Positions 43,541-53,628 of a stretch of DNA of 64,000 nucleotides are shown here, one piece after another (position 1 is the stretch's first letter; the number at the start of each line of letters is the position of its first letter). This stretch comes from Euglena gracilis (lineage: Eukaryota > Euglenida > Euglenophyceae > Euglenales): assembly GCA_039621445.1 (NCBI GenBank), contig CP154956.1, positions 11,779,443 through 11,843,442 on the forward strand, written 5' to 3'. The notes under the pieces are model-generated. The model saw nothing but the letters and a program-made list of their open reading frames with translations. It was not told the DNA's origin and made no database searches. Position numbers and translations under genes: made by a program.

Positions 43541-44018
43541 CTAAAATTTAAGAAATGCGTTGGAATGCCGCGGCCAATATCGCGACAAGCGCGCATGCGC
43601 TTTAGATGAAAACGCATCAATTTCCACCGACAAATCGAAGGAATCAGCCAACACCGCGATTTTGGAGAACCATTCCTCCAAAATACGGTATTGACCAAAA
43701 TTGATTGCGTTCCATACGCGCATCGCGTAGGTGTCGACCTGGTTCGCGGGCTGAAGAGTGGTAACGCAAGTCAGGGATCCGCAAACATAGGTCAAGGGTG
43801 TGTCATCCACACTCCCTAGGGGCATTCCCGAGGGTTGATGGGTTGGATGGGTGCATACCCAGTCCATATCATGCCAGATGGAGGTGGGGAGGTGTGTGAC
43901 ACGGATTTCGCGGTCCCACACAACAAGGCAATACCTCGTTGTTGGAGCACTTGATGTACGGTCGCGCACTGCGATCCGCAACCAAGTGTATGGTTACGCC
44001 TGGATCAGGCGCGGACCT
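43541..44018 (-). CDS. pol N-terminal segment with Dam-like domain start
   Basis: Minus-strand frame with unrecognised upstream part (WDREIRVTHLPTSIWHDMDW) followed by QYRILEEWFSKIAVLAD and VEIDAFSSKAHARLSRYW, the start of the same Dam-like domain seen at 33.2 kb. A stop and shift separate it from 43,531. It is truncated at 44,018 where arm 2 begins. A protease was not found. Confidence 0.6.
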
Positions 44019-44590
44019 GCCATACCCCCAATACCCTCAGTATGCCGAGGCCTCGATTCCGGGTGCCCCACATGCTGAGAGGGTTTCAGCCCCGGTATTC
44101 GCCGCGGCTACCAGCAGCCGGTCCGCATACGCGGTACCAGATCCATCTGCCGTCCAGCAGCCGGCACCTCAGCCACCAGCGCACCGCAGATCGCGCCTGC
44201 CCCCGTATGCGGGAGAGATGGTCTTCCGCACTACGGAGACGTTGGAGCGGGCGATGCGTATGTGCGCACACCCCCCAACGGAGCCCTTTATGCAAGCCCT
44301 TTGGGATGCATACTGTGCTCAGTTGTTGGTGGTAGCCAACACGCCTGTGGCTCAGTGGTGTCCCTGTGGTCAGGCCCTGATGACGGGGAGACGGTACTTC
44401 TCGTCCGCAGCCGATTCCGGCTTCGAACCCGGCGAGACCATGATGGAGCTGGGCTTGTATTGCCGCCCATGCTGCAAACGCAGACGCCGGTGGGATCCCA
44501 CACCGTGCATATGCGTGAGCACACGCCCCCACCGGTAGGTGAGGCTGTGCCTGTCCCACCTGGGATGACGAGAATTTTTGCTCGCCCGCC
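44019..44590 (+). CDS. accessory protein, N-terminal part (truncated start)
   Basis: Frame from PYPQYPQYAEASIPGAPHAE through a Pro/Ala-rich stretch, then an ordered-looking section: FRTTETLERAMRMCAHPP, WDAYCAQLLVVANTPVAQWC, and Cys pairs CPCG and YCRPCC that could bind a metal. The native start is missing here but present in arm 1. Near 44,480-44,590 homology passes through two frame changes. Both arms share the shift at about 44,590, so it predates the duplication. Confidence 0.6.
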
Positions 44591-45643
44591 CTCGCCGCAG
44601 CGAATGCCGCCGCGCGAGCGCCAGCGGAGCAATTTGTCTCGCAGTACGCGACGCACGCGGATTACCCGCGCGGCGCACGCGTGCTCCCAGCCGGACAGTC
44701 GGACGTGCCCCCTGAGGCATACGTCCAACACGTGTTCATGCACTGGATGCCACAAGCATCACCGGTCGCCCCTGCCCCTGGCGTTGAGCCACGGCGGCAG
44801 GCGGAGCCCAAAGTGGTGGAGGATGAACCTCCCCACCGTGAGGCAGCCCGACAGCCCAGTGCAGCTCCTGTCCAGACTGGGGATATCCCCCTTCGGCAGG
44901 AGGCTCCCTACTATCACATGGCACCTCCGGGAACCGAGCAGGATGAGCTTGCTCGGCACTTCCTGCAGGAGCCAGTATTCGCGTCTGAAGAGCACCGGAC
45001 GAGGTATTACGCCTCTCTGGCTGCCCTTCAGGGCCGTGGATACCCCCTCTACCATCCGTACCAGCCGCAGCTGCGGGTGGCAACCCCGGTATTACCCGGT
45101 GAGCCCCCGGCAGGTGTGGCAGTATTACCTGCCACCCTGAAGCGCGACAGGACAACGGAGAACCTTACCCCACAACCCAGGCGACCCAGCCCACGGGACG
45201 CGGAAGGCGGTGTGGCGATGCAAGTGGAAGCCAGCCAGGATACCCCGGCTGGACGACCACCGGCAGAGGCACAGGTGGCGATGAGCCGTCCTGTTGCCGC
45301 AATGCCACCGCCGATCCCTCCGGTATGGAAGGAGCCGCGACCCCCTGCGTCGAAGCCAAGCCCACGCCAGACCCCCAGCAAGCGCTCAGCCACGCCATCA
45401 CCGCGCCGTGCAGCAGAGCGGCCAGGTCCCTCCCCAGAGATGGAATGGGAAGGAACCGAACCGACTCCTGCGGCACCGAGCGCCCGACCCTCTAGTATTC
45501 GCCAGACGGGAAAGGACACAGGCAAGGCCGAGGGCAAAGGCAAGGGAGAAGGCAAAGGCGTGGCCGGCAAAGGGAAGGGTGAGGGTAAAGGTAAGGGAAC
45601 AGCACGTGAGGAAGAAGAAGAACCAGCAGAAGTCCTCTCGGAC
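44019..45643 (+). repeat. inverted arm 2 (accessory gene, + strand)
   Basis: Reverse complement of 38,248-39,870. Homology begins at TGCCATACCCCCAATACC and stops at TCTCGGAC, while the + strand coding sequence continues beyond it. This arm therefore lies in its native context on its right side. Confidence 0.95.
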
Positions 45644-45910
45644 TTTGAGCATATGCTCAGGTTCAAGGAGGAGCTGGAGGACGAAGGCTGGCGAATGCAG
45701 CATGATTACCATGTTGCAGGAAACCGCCCCGTCACCCCTCCACAAGCAGTCATCGATGTGGTATTACGCCACACCGAGAACAGGGTCAGACTATTCCATT
45801 ACGGAGTAGATCTGTACGCCTTCGAAGGTGAAGGTGGCAGACCCTTGCTGGATGCCCAGCCGGGTTTCTGGGAGCTCTGGTTTTGGCTGGGGTACCCCTG
45901 CCAGAACTAG
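44591..45910 (+). CDS. accessory protein, Pro-rich segment
   Basis: Open frame from AANAAARAPAEQFVSQYATH to TAG at 45,908. It is Pro/Ala/Arg-rich, then has a Lys/Gly/Glu repeat (GKAEGKGKGEGKG, 45,510-45,600), an acidic run (REEEEEPAE) and an ordered end (RVRLFHYGVDLYAFEGEGG, PGFWELWFWLGYPCQN). That end matches 56,470-56,562 in the second copy (TLYAFEGN, PGFWHVWFWAG). No signal peptide or membrane segment is seen. It lies in the position where env or an extra ORF sits in LTR elements; no known family recognised. Confidence 0.65.
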   Translation, partial: LAAANAAARAPAEQFVSQYATHADYPRGARVLPAGQSDVPPEAYVQHVFMHWMPQASPVAPAPGVEPRRQAEPKVVEDEPPHREAARQPSAAPVQTGDIPLRQEAPYYHMAPPGTEQDELARHFLQEPVFASEEHRTRYYASLAALQGRGYPLYHPYQPQLRVATPVLPGEPPAGVAVLPATLKRDRTTENLTPQPRRPSPRDAEGGVAMQVEASQDTPAGRPPAEAQVAMSRPVAAMPPPIPPVWKEPRPPASKPSPRQTPSKRSATPSPRRAAERPGPSPEMEWEGTEPTPAAPSARPSSIRQTGKDTGKAEGKGKGEGKGVAGKGKGEGKGKGTAREEEEEPAEVLSDFEHMLRFKEELEDEGWRMQHDYHVAGNRPVTPPQAVIDVVLRHTENRVRLFHYGVDLYAFEGEGGRPLLDAQPGFWELWFWLGYPCQN

Positions 45911-48625
45911 GGTCTCTTCAGCGACTCCACTGGTCGCAGTTACCTGCACCAGTTGGGTTTTCGGGACCAGCGTGTGTTGGCCCGAAGGCTGAAGGGAGTC
46001 TTGGACTGTATTCATACAGTCGGACCCCTCGGCGTACAGTGGGAATTCTACCCACTACACCCCGACATCGAACGCCTGATCGAGATGTTGTGGTGCAACA
46101 ACCTCCAGGTGTGGCTGGTGAGCCATTACGGCTCCACCTTCCGCGTTAAGCGTGTTTCCCTGGCTTACCCGCAGAGGTATAACCTCTGCTGTAAGTACTG
46201 CCGGCAGGAATTTCCTGTCGACTTCTGGGGATTCGGCGTGCGCGGAAGTCCTCCACCGCCTCGGGATAACCAGGGCCTGGAGATGGGACGCCGCATGCTT
46301 ATGCATGTGTGCCGCGACGCCCCGGATGTCCAGGTCAAAAGTCGCCGCGTCCACAAGCAGCGTATTTTTATGCTGCAGCAGTTCTGGTTGCGAGCCTGGA
46401 TCACCTATGTCATGGAGGTGTATATACATCTCCGTGACCCCCAGGACGATAGGCCTGGAATGGAAAGCCTGCCACCGGATTACGGTGACGCCATCGAGGG
46501 TCCTCGTCGTCAGATTCTCGGCCACCTGCGCCCCAACTAGCACCTGGCTGATATCAGCCTGGAGGAACATTTGCGGCGGCAGTTTGGCAGTACCCTCGAC
46601 CGGGAGGTATTCCTCCCGCTGATGTGTCACCCGAAGGCCATCCTCGACCAGCGTATGCCGATTCTGGCTTGCACTCAGGAGTTCGAGGAGGGCTTTTTCG
46701 AGGTCTGGGAAGACACGCGTTACCGCGGCTTCCTGGGCCCGAACAGGCCTGCCAACGCCTGGGTGCAGCCATCATGGCCGCCACCCTGGCCCAACAGCAC
46801 CAGCAGCAGTACGTTGGCCTTTTACAGGCTGGCGGATGCTCAGGGATGCCGATGGCACCCCGACGATCCTCGTTCGCCCTAGGATCTCCGCGCCTTCATC
46901 GCCCCAGAGGATGAACCTCTGACGCGAATGAGACGGGAGGCGTCAGTCGCTTCCACCACCGCGATTCCGCGGCGGGAGGAACGCGACCGCAGCCCCTCCG
47001 TCACTATTCTGGAGGCAGCGCCGCCGTCTCCGACACGAACGGCTGTATCCTTCGTCTCTGCCCCGCGAGCGGCAGGGGAACGATCGGTTTCCCCGGCTCC
47101 CGCCGCGGCTCCTGTCTGTCCACCAATAGGTGGAGACCAGGAACTTCCTGAGGAGGAAGGTGAGAACGTGGAGGATATCCTCTACGCTGCTCGCCCTGTT
47201 CCGGCACAGCCTAGGCCAGACGGAGCACCCGCAGGGGATGTACCTGTGGCTGCTACGCCTGTTCCAATGGCTGAGCCTCCAGCCGAAGTGACTGGTATGG
47301 TCGTCGAGGATATCCTCGAAGAACCTGCCAGTCCCACAGCACGCACCTCGTTAGGAGGCCGTGTGCTCGGCGCCGTAGTCACCGGCATTACTACCTTGGC
47401 TGCTGCACTAACGCCACGAGGTGGAGGCGTAGCATCAAGCTCCGTCGCTGAGGTCGTGGAGACGCCGGATGTCGGCGTTCCCTCACCCCCATCTCCGGCA
47501 GCAGTGCAACCACCATCAGGGGATGAACCACAGCCGACAGAGCCATCTGTCGCACCGGCTACATCGGAGGATCAACCTCTTGTAGCACCTGTGCCAACGG
47601 TTGTGGAGGATCAACCTCCTAGACCGGATGTCGAAATGGAAGTGGAGGAGATACCCCCACGACCACCGACACCGCGCAGGGTCCCTGCCGTCCCGAGGAC
47701 AATGGCAGAGTTTCTGGGATTGCCAGCGCCTGTGGAAGCACCGATTCCGGTGACGACCACAGTGCCACGCCCTGTCGGACAGGATGAACCTGCTCGGCGA
47801 CGGCCGGCTGAACAACCCCAGGAACGTGTGCCGACCCCTCGGAGCGTCATGCGCGACCCAGCGGTCAGTATGCCCGCTGCACCCAGACGGCAAACGTCTA
47901 CTCCGGCACCACCCGCTCCTGATACCAGCAGTAAGCCGCAGGCGTCGCCTCCTGATTCCGGGAGTGCGAAGCCGAAAGGAGGAAAACCGGGTGCTGCACC
48001 CTGTAAGCCCCCTGCCAAAGGCGGTGATGGGAAACCACCACCGAAAGGTGGCGCTGGAGGTCAGACTGGCGAACAGCCGAAAGGCCCTACGACAATGCAC
48101 GACTATTCGGCCGTTGCTTCGTCCGGGTACGGCCAGAGCAAACCGAAAGGTAAGGCTCGTGGTCGACAGGCCCAATCTTCCGCCGGATCGCCGGATGAGG
48201 AGCAGGATGAACCTGCTTCACCTCCTGTGTCTGCGGATGCCCAGCTCTGGACCCAGGATATCCTGACCAGACTAGGCACCGTGGAAGAGAGGACGAAGAA
48301 ACTGGCTGCTATTAGGCACCAGAAAGGGTCACTGAATCGATGGACTCAGCCCCTCTTCGTCCGAGGAGAACCTTTCCACTATGCCCCGGAACATACCTGG
48401 ACATTTTGGAACAGGCGCTCACCTAGAGTACTGGCACAGTACTTTGGTGCGGACTGCGTGTTGGATTTCCAGCACGGCACGTCCTTTGCCTGGACGTGCA
48501 CGGTGTGCCACCATGTGCGGCACAACCAACCGCTTGTGCACGTGTGCAAGCGGCAGGTGCAATCCACGACGTTCTATCACAGGGCGTATGTGCCGAACTG
48601 TGTGGCGCTCGCATGCGGCGAGTGA
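45911..48625 (+). pseudogene. accessory protein, central and zinc-motif segment with in-frame TAGs
   Basis: The same frame continues across TAG codons at 45,908, 46,538 and 46,880 to TGA at 48,623. An ordered domain (45,950-46,540) has KGVLDCIHTVGPLGVQWEF, CKYCRQEFPVDFWGFGVRG and HVC, giving a CxxC...HxC pattern. A second part includes DREVFLPLMCHPK. Then about 450 residues of Pro/Ala/Glu-rich sequence (46,930-48,230). The C-terminal domain reads HTWTFWNRRSPRVLAQYFG and CTVCHHVRHNQPLVHVC, again CxxC-x10-HxC. Both patterns recur in the 56-59 kb copy at identical spacing in the second motif, so these are conserved domains. Confidence 0.65.
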
Positions 48626-49475
48626 CTGAACGCCTGGAAGTACAGCTTGAACTACTCCTACAGTGAGAATGCTCACGACAGGGATATACCTGCCTTGTGC
48701 ATCAACTGTATGGGTGCCAAGTTCGTGCAGACTGCTGATGGAGCAGTCACCACCACTGTCCCCCAGCAATGGAGACACTGGAGAAGTGGAAGAAGGAGTA
48801 CAAGCAGGTGGAAGGACGCCTGAAGCACTCCGACTTCCGGAAGGTAGAAAGCTACCGCCACACGGGAATGGCCCGTGATTTCCAGATCGACGCTGGGGCA
48901 ACGCGCCTCGCCGTCGAGGAACACGCCAAGGTAAGAATGCCTTACCTCTGGACTGATGGCGACAGGGAGACACAGGTTTACCCCCTGTTCTCCAAGCGTC
49001 AGCATGGCGGATACGCCTTGCCACTGTGGCCTCCTGAAGAACACGATTTGGTGGACTTCAGAGGTTGGTTGGCGGCTGTATTACGGCCCCATACCGCAAG
49101 AGCTCGGACAGCGAGGTGGATGTATGACATCAACTTCAACAGACCCCGGGGATGCCCCCGCAGGTGCCTGCGAATCTCCCCCGGATGAATTTCATCATCT
49201 GGCCGGTGATGCTGCCCAGAAATTTTCTGGGAGCAACTCCAACGGTATCTTCAGCATCATGCTGAACGTACCAGGGAGAAGCTGCCGTAAAAATGGATCA
49301 AGGACTGGGAGACCCCTTCCTTTGATGTCAACGATCCGGAGCTCAACACCATCCGGAGTGAATCAGCTCCGCCGCGTTCCCCACGCCAACTGGAGTTGGT
49401 TGAGGACCCATTAGGGGACCCCCAACACGACTACTGGCGTGAGGTGCGCGAACGTCCAGCCGATAAAGGCACGTG
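48626..49475 (+). pseudogene. accessory protein, C-terminal segment, frameshifted
   Basis: After the TGA the frame reads NAWKYSLNYSYSENAHDRDI and PALCINCMGAKFVQTADGAV, another Cys pair. Coding then shifts to 48,769-49,188 (METLEKWKKEYKQVEGRLKH, RPRGCPRR) and to 49,228-49,475 (FWEQLQRYLQHHAERTREKL, DPQHDYWREVRERPAD). Charged helices suggest a C-terminal coiled coil. At least two frameshifts and one TAA interrupt it. Confidence 0.5.
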
Positions 49476-50282
49476 AGGTGTCTGTAAGCGCCAATGCGGC
49501 GTCTTTCAGCACCCTCGTCAGGTATTCGCCTGATACCCTGTTTGGGTATTCGCCCGAACAACCCCTTCGAAGACCCTTTGCGGTATTCGCCGCTAGTAAG
49601 TTCCCACCGGGATGCTGCCACGGGCAGGATTCCGTGCGCATGCATGCACACCCCTCTCCCCTCTCCCCTCTCGCGGGCGTGCGACACGCAGCGCACAGGG
49701 CCGACGGCCTCTTTTCCTTTCCCTTTCTTTTCTTTTCGGCCGTTTGAGGCCTTAAGGCTGCCAGACAGCACAACTTTTCTGGCCTAAGCCAGCCCCCCAC
49801 TCTACTTTCCCCCCGGGGAAAATGCTGTCGCCGGCAGTTGGTTTTGTAGAGTAGGATTTCCTTTTGCGTGGTCAGGTTTGACTGGCCATGCGCCCTGCCC
49901 AGGTTTGACTGGTCAGTGGCCCCCTCCTTCCACACCCTCCCCATGGGTTTTCCTGGAATGCCCATGGACCCAACCCCAAGTGCCTTGGGCACACCCAAAC
50001 TGGGTGGATGGGTTTGCTTGGCAAGGAAACCTGCCAGCCCCATTTTCCCCAATGGGCTATAATATACTATATACCAATAAGCGACCGCAGAATAGGTGAA
50101 ACCATTTTGCGCGTTTTGGGCTTTTTGGGTCCCCTCCTTTCCGCCCCCTCCTTTGAGTGGACCCCTGTGCGACGGAAAGGGTCCCTGTGGATGCGCCAGG
50201 GTGCACCTCTCCACAGACCAGGTCTGTGTCCGAAATCCCTGTGGCCAGAATGCCTGGTCCAAAGGGGAAATTGGGCATAGCC
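49476..50282 (+). other. 3' non-coding region of the LTR element
   Basis: No conserved frame. Contains GGTATTCGCC repeats (49,518-49,590) and a pyrimidine-rich stretch (49,660-49,740). The last bases lead into the purine tract. Confidence 0.6.
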
Positions 50283-50283
50283 C

Positions 50284-50296
50284 TGGGAGGGGGATG
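50284..50296 (+). promoter_or_regulatory. polypurine tract
   Basis: TGGGAGGGGGATG lies directly against the 3' LTR, the expected site of plus-strand cDNA priming, on the same strand as gag. Confidence 0.75.
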
Positions 50297-50599
50297 TGTA
50301 CCAGGCGTATGCTTCTGTCCCCTTCCGTTGAGGAAGTTAGGATGGAAGCAGATCCTATTAGGATTTCCTAATGGGTGCCCCTTCTCTCTCCACAGGTGGT
50401 ATTCTGTTTGTCTTTCCTTTTCTCCGGACCGGACTTGGTTATCCAGTCCGTCCTCCCTGCATTGCTCCGTGCTTTGCTTCTTGGGAAGTGGGAAAAGGGA
50501 TTTTCTGTTACTCTGATTTTCAGTTCCCAAGTAGGTGCGCCCAGGCGAAAGCGAAGGCTTTTGGGAATTGGGAAAGGGGAATTGGGAATCAGACGTACA
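50297..50599 (+). repeat. 3' LTR
   Basis: 303 bp, six substitutions relative to 34,974-35,276, no indels seen. Confidence 0.95.
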
Positions 50600-50605
50600 C
50601 TGCTG
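50600..50605. repeat. target-site duplication, right
   Basis: CTGCTG, matching 34,968-34,973. Confidence 0.85.
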
Positions 50606-51027
50606 CCCCCCCCCCGCTCACTCTGGTGTGGAGGGGGGTCGGCGCTTGCCCCCCCCGGCGTGGTTAACTTCAAAAATTGGGCGACGGGGTGTATTTTTTT
50701 TAAAGAAAAGATGAACAATCGGCAGGCCCCCACTCCCCCGGTATGGTGGGACGAGGAGGGGTGTGGTCGACAGCAAAAAAAAATCGGCGGGCCCCCAGCC
50801 GCCCTCCCCCCCCTCCGTCGGCACGTTTGGCCGACTAGGGGGGGCACCAAGCCGTCAAAAAACGGAAAGAATTGGCAAGCGCTCCCCCCTCCACCGGTGG
50901 CCCATCACAGCGTTTTTGCTGTGTGGCATCCGGACCGACGCACGCCGGGGGAGGTGACACGAAATGGGAGGGAGAAAAAAAACTGGTTCGGGACACATTT
51001 TTCAGGGCCACCCCAAGGTACGGGGGG

Positions 51028-51580
51028 GCCACAGGGGAGGTCGAGACGGCACACCTCGGGCAGAGCGGACCAGCCGAGACAGATACTGGACCTGTTCTGC
51101 CGTACTGGTTCTGTGGGGGACGTCTACCGCATCCGGGGTTACCAGGTTACACCGGTGGACGTGGACCCCAGGTGGCGGCCAGACATTTGTGTTGACGTGA
51201 TAAAATGGAAATTAAAAAAACAGTTCCAGCCTAGGGTTTTTGAGGCGGCGGTGCGTGGGGTCCCCTGCGTTGAATTTAGCCTGGCCCTGACAACGGGATA
51301 CTTCAATTGGCTGATCGGCTGGAGCAGCAGGCCCTGTCCATCATCCGGAACCCCCGCCAACAGCGGTGGTGGCTGGAAAACCCCCGGCACAGGTACCTGC
51401 GGACCCGCAGGTACATGGCAGGAATCCCGCACGTGGACGTGGACTACTGCCAGTACACTGACTGGGGCTATCGGATGCCCATGGAAAGCCTGGTACCTGA
51501 AGGGGGACAAAAGGGACGGCACAAAATTTGGCTCAGCAGTAAACACCAAAACCTTACCAGGCACCTGAAATACCGGATCC
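51028..51580 (+). pseudogene. retroelement C5-cytosine DNA methyltransferase
   Basis: Would transfer a methyl group from S-adenosylmethionine to cytosine in DNA. C5-methylase motifs in order: QILDLFCRTGSVGDVYR (motif I, one Gly changed to Arg), VTPVDVDPRWRPDI (motif II), FEAAVRGVPCVEFSLA (motif IV with the Pro-Cys nucleophile) and, after a frameshift near 51,297, RWWLENPRHRYLRTR (motif VI, ENP) and VDVDYCQYTDWGYRMP. An aspartic protease and pre-RT linker follow on the same strand, so this is a retrotransposon-borne methylase rather than a host gene. The frameshift makes it non-functional as read. No target-recognition domain was identified. Confidence 0.75.
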
Positions 51581-51653
51581 CAGAGGTGCTCATCCGTGAC
51601 CTGGCCACAGCACCGGCACCGGAGGCCGACGCTGCCGAGTCTCCGGAGCCAGA

Positions 51654-52130
51654 GTGGGTCCCCCAGACAGAGCGAGGGGTGCTCTTAATCTTGCTCCACG
51701 AGGTGGGGCAGGGTGCAAGGGAACGGCAGCTGCTGATGCGGGTGCAGGCGAGGGGTCCAGACAGACAGACCCACTTCATCAACGCCCTCATTGTCACCGG
51801 GGCAAAGGTGAACATGGTCCGAAGAGGCATGCTACCCAACTCATACCTCCTGCCTGCCCCCGAGCCCCTGTCCCTGGTGACGGCTAGTGGAGCCAAGATG
51901 GAAGGGAGGGAACGTGAGGCAACCCAAGTCCGGCGTGAGGGAGGCCTAGGTCAGGAGGAGGGGGCCCTGTGGACAGCCCGAACCTCCTTCTACGAGACCG
52001 ACATCCACGTGTAGGCCATCATCGGCTTCCAATGGCTGGAGAAAATACACCTCGGGGTGTTCGCACATCTCGGGGCCTTGGTACTGAAGGGGGGAGCAGG
52101 TGATCCCCCTTTGGGGACACGACACCGAGG
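51654..52130 (+). pseudogene. retroelement aspartic protease, catalytic Asp lost
   Basis: Would cleave the polyprotein. Same frame as the second half of the methylase: INALIVTGAKVNMVRRGMLP matches the (V/I)DTGA active-site region of Ty3/gypsy proteases with Asp replaced by Val (GTC). SYLLPAPEPLSLVTASGAKM follows. After a TAG at 52,012 the flap/end motif continues AIIGFQWLEKIHLGVFAHLG. The Asp loss and stop indicate a dead copy. Confidence 0.7.
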
Positions 52131-52174
52131 GTGAGCAAGTTCGGCCAGCAGCCCATAAAAAGACACAAAAGTGA

Positions 52175-52560
52175 TTGAGATACCCTAAAACGGGGAAAAA
52201 GGTCAGACCATTGCAGCTTTCTTTGCCAGATTCAGCCCTGGGAGAGGAAACTGAGGAGCCTGAGTGGGAGGGAATACACCTGCACGAGGAAGAGGCGACC
52301 CAGGAGGCCGTAGCCAAGGAACTCCTGCGGGCAGTCCGGGCGGTCAATGAACAGGCAGCCCAAGGGGTCATCCTTGTTCCTGAAGGGGAACAGGTGACCA
52401 GCCAGCGGTCCGAGGAGCTCCAGGCAGCACTCCGGAGGGATTTTGAGGGGGAGGTTCTCCGAGACAGGATTTGGGAGGAAGTAATTATCTGGGGCCCCCT
52501 GGTGGAAGGGAAAATTCAGTTAAAACCTGGATCTGTGGCAAAAAAAAGGCCCATCCACCT
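52175..52560 (+). pseudogene. pre-RT linker of the methylase-bearing element
   Basis: The frame reads acidic sequence (EEEATQEAVAKELLRAVRAV), then ELQAALRRDFEGEVLRD and IWGPLVEGKIQLKPGSVAKK. The last part corresponds to IRGPFGVYKFELKDC just before RT in the minus-strand pol. The reverse transcriptase that should follow is absent: after about 52,560 the DNA becomes C/G-run repeats. Confidence 0.55.
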
Positions 52561-53290
52561 ATGGTGGGCCAAGGAGGGGTGTGGCCAACCACCAAAAAAT
52601 GGTCAAAATGGCAGGTGCCCCCCCCCGGAATGGCGGGCCGAGGAGGGGTGTAGTCAGCCGTCAGGCGCCCCCCCCCCCAAAGCCGCCCTGGCCTGGGGCC
52701 CCTCCAAAGATGAAAGCTGAAATCGAAAAAGACATTGAGCCCTTGATGTGAAGGACAGAGCCCTTTTGTATGGGGGGCAAAAATGGTGAACTTGGGAGCT
52801 CGGGCCCCACTTGGACCCTAGCGGCCCCGGGGCCCCCTCGGCGCCCTGGCACCGCTCCGTGCGATGTTGAGCACTGCGGCGAGTGGGCGCCGGGTTGTGC
52901 TCGCCCTTGGTGGGCGCTCTGTGGCCGCGGGTGTTGGGCGAGGCCAGCCCTTGTGGGGGATTTGGGCGCCCGCAGGGGCCTTTGGGGATGGGAGCCCTCC
53001 CCCCCGTGCATTTGTGTGGCCTCCTTGCCCCGCGAGGGCGTCTTGTTTCCTGGAGGGGGGTCACCAGGCCCCCAGCTCTGGCCAGGGCCCACGCCCGAAG
53101 CCAAGGGGCAGTCACGTTGGTTTGAAATTTGAAATTGAAATTGAAATTGCACCTGTGAAGGCACAAATGAAGTCAGAAACAGGGCGGGGTGCTCCGCCAG
53201 CACCACAGTCCCCGCACCAAACTTCCCCCCGCTTGCACCCCAAATCCTCTCCTATTGCCTTCATTCCCGCCCCCTTTTCCTCCGGGGCGG
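52561..53290. other. no gene recognised
   Basis: 52,545-52,680 repeats GAGGGGTGTGG(T/C)C units also present at 50,755. 52,800-53,120 is GC-rich and open in many frames with no domain. A short GAAATTGAAATT tandem lies at 53,127-53,150. Confidence 0.5.
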
Positions 53291-53628
53291 AGAAGTACCA
53301 CCACCTCCAACGGAATCCCCTCGGCTGCACAAAAATCAACCACATGCTCGTTGTAGGAGGGGAAGAAATCCGACTATGGCAGCCATTGGAGATCCGTTGG
53401 ATCCCAATTTTTCTACCTTACCTGAAATTTCGGGACTCCCGTTTCCGGGTGAATCCGGCAGCCCACGATCTCCTCTACCACCCACTCATCCGGTACCACC
53501 TCCAGGGGGGCCGCCTTGTCATTGGAATAGAACAGTGGGGGGGGGTCGGTAGAGAACTCGCCCTCCGTGTGGAGCTTGAGTTGGCTCCGGTGTGCCTCTT
53601 GGCGGGCACCCGGGGCCAGCTCCACCAC
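53291..53628 (-). pseudogene. chromodomain of a Ty3/gypsy element
   Basis: The minus frame reads VVELAPGARQEAHRSQLK (integrase end), then DEWVVEEIVGCRIHPETGVP and KFQVR followed by a stop. In shifted frames the domain continues past the stop (FFPSYNEHVVDFCAAEGI). This matches the chromodomain type of the 40.1-40.5 kb pol but is clearly a different element. Confidence 0.65.

Larger units (their letters stand above)
34974..50599 (+). mobile_element. 15.6-kb LTR retrotransposon with antisense pol
   Basis: Bounded by two 303-bp LTRs in direct orientation that begin TGTACC and end CGTACA, differing at six positions by my count. A six-base target duplication, a primer-binding site after the left LTR and a purine tract before the right LTR confirm integration as one unit, with the + strand as genomic RNA. 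Contents: gag (+), inverted accessory copy (-), Ty3/gypsy pol (-), accessory gene (+). A genomic transcript would carry pol as antisense, so this copy must have depended on another element's enzymes. Multiple stops and lost residues show decay. Confidence 0.9.

Noticed and set aside
45908-46882. Three in-frame TAG codons in the accessory gene as evidence of TAG recoding
   Set aside because: In the second copy the stops are TAA and TAG at other positions, and the copy 1 TAG at 45,908 aligns with a sense codon there. Independent decay explains this better.
44019-49475. Accessory gene as a retroviral env
   Set aside because: Position fits, but no signal peptide, transmembrane helix or furin-like site is seen; Cys motifs resemble zinc-binding instead.
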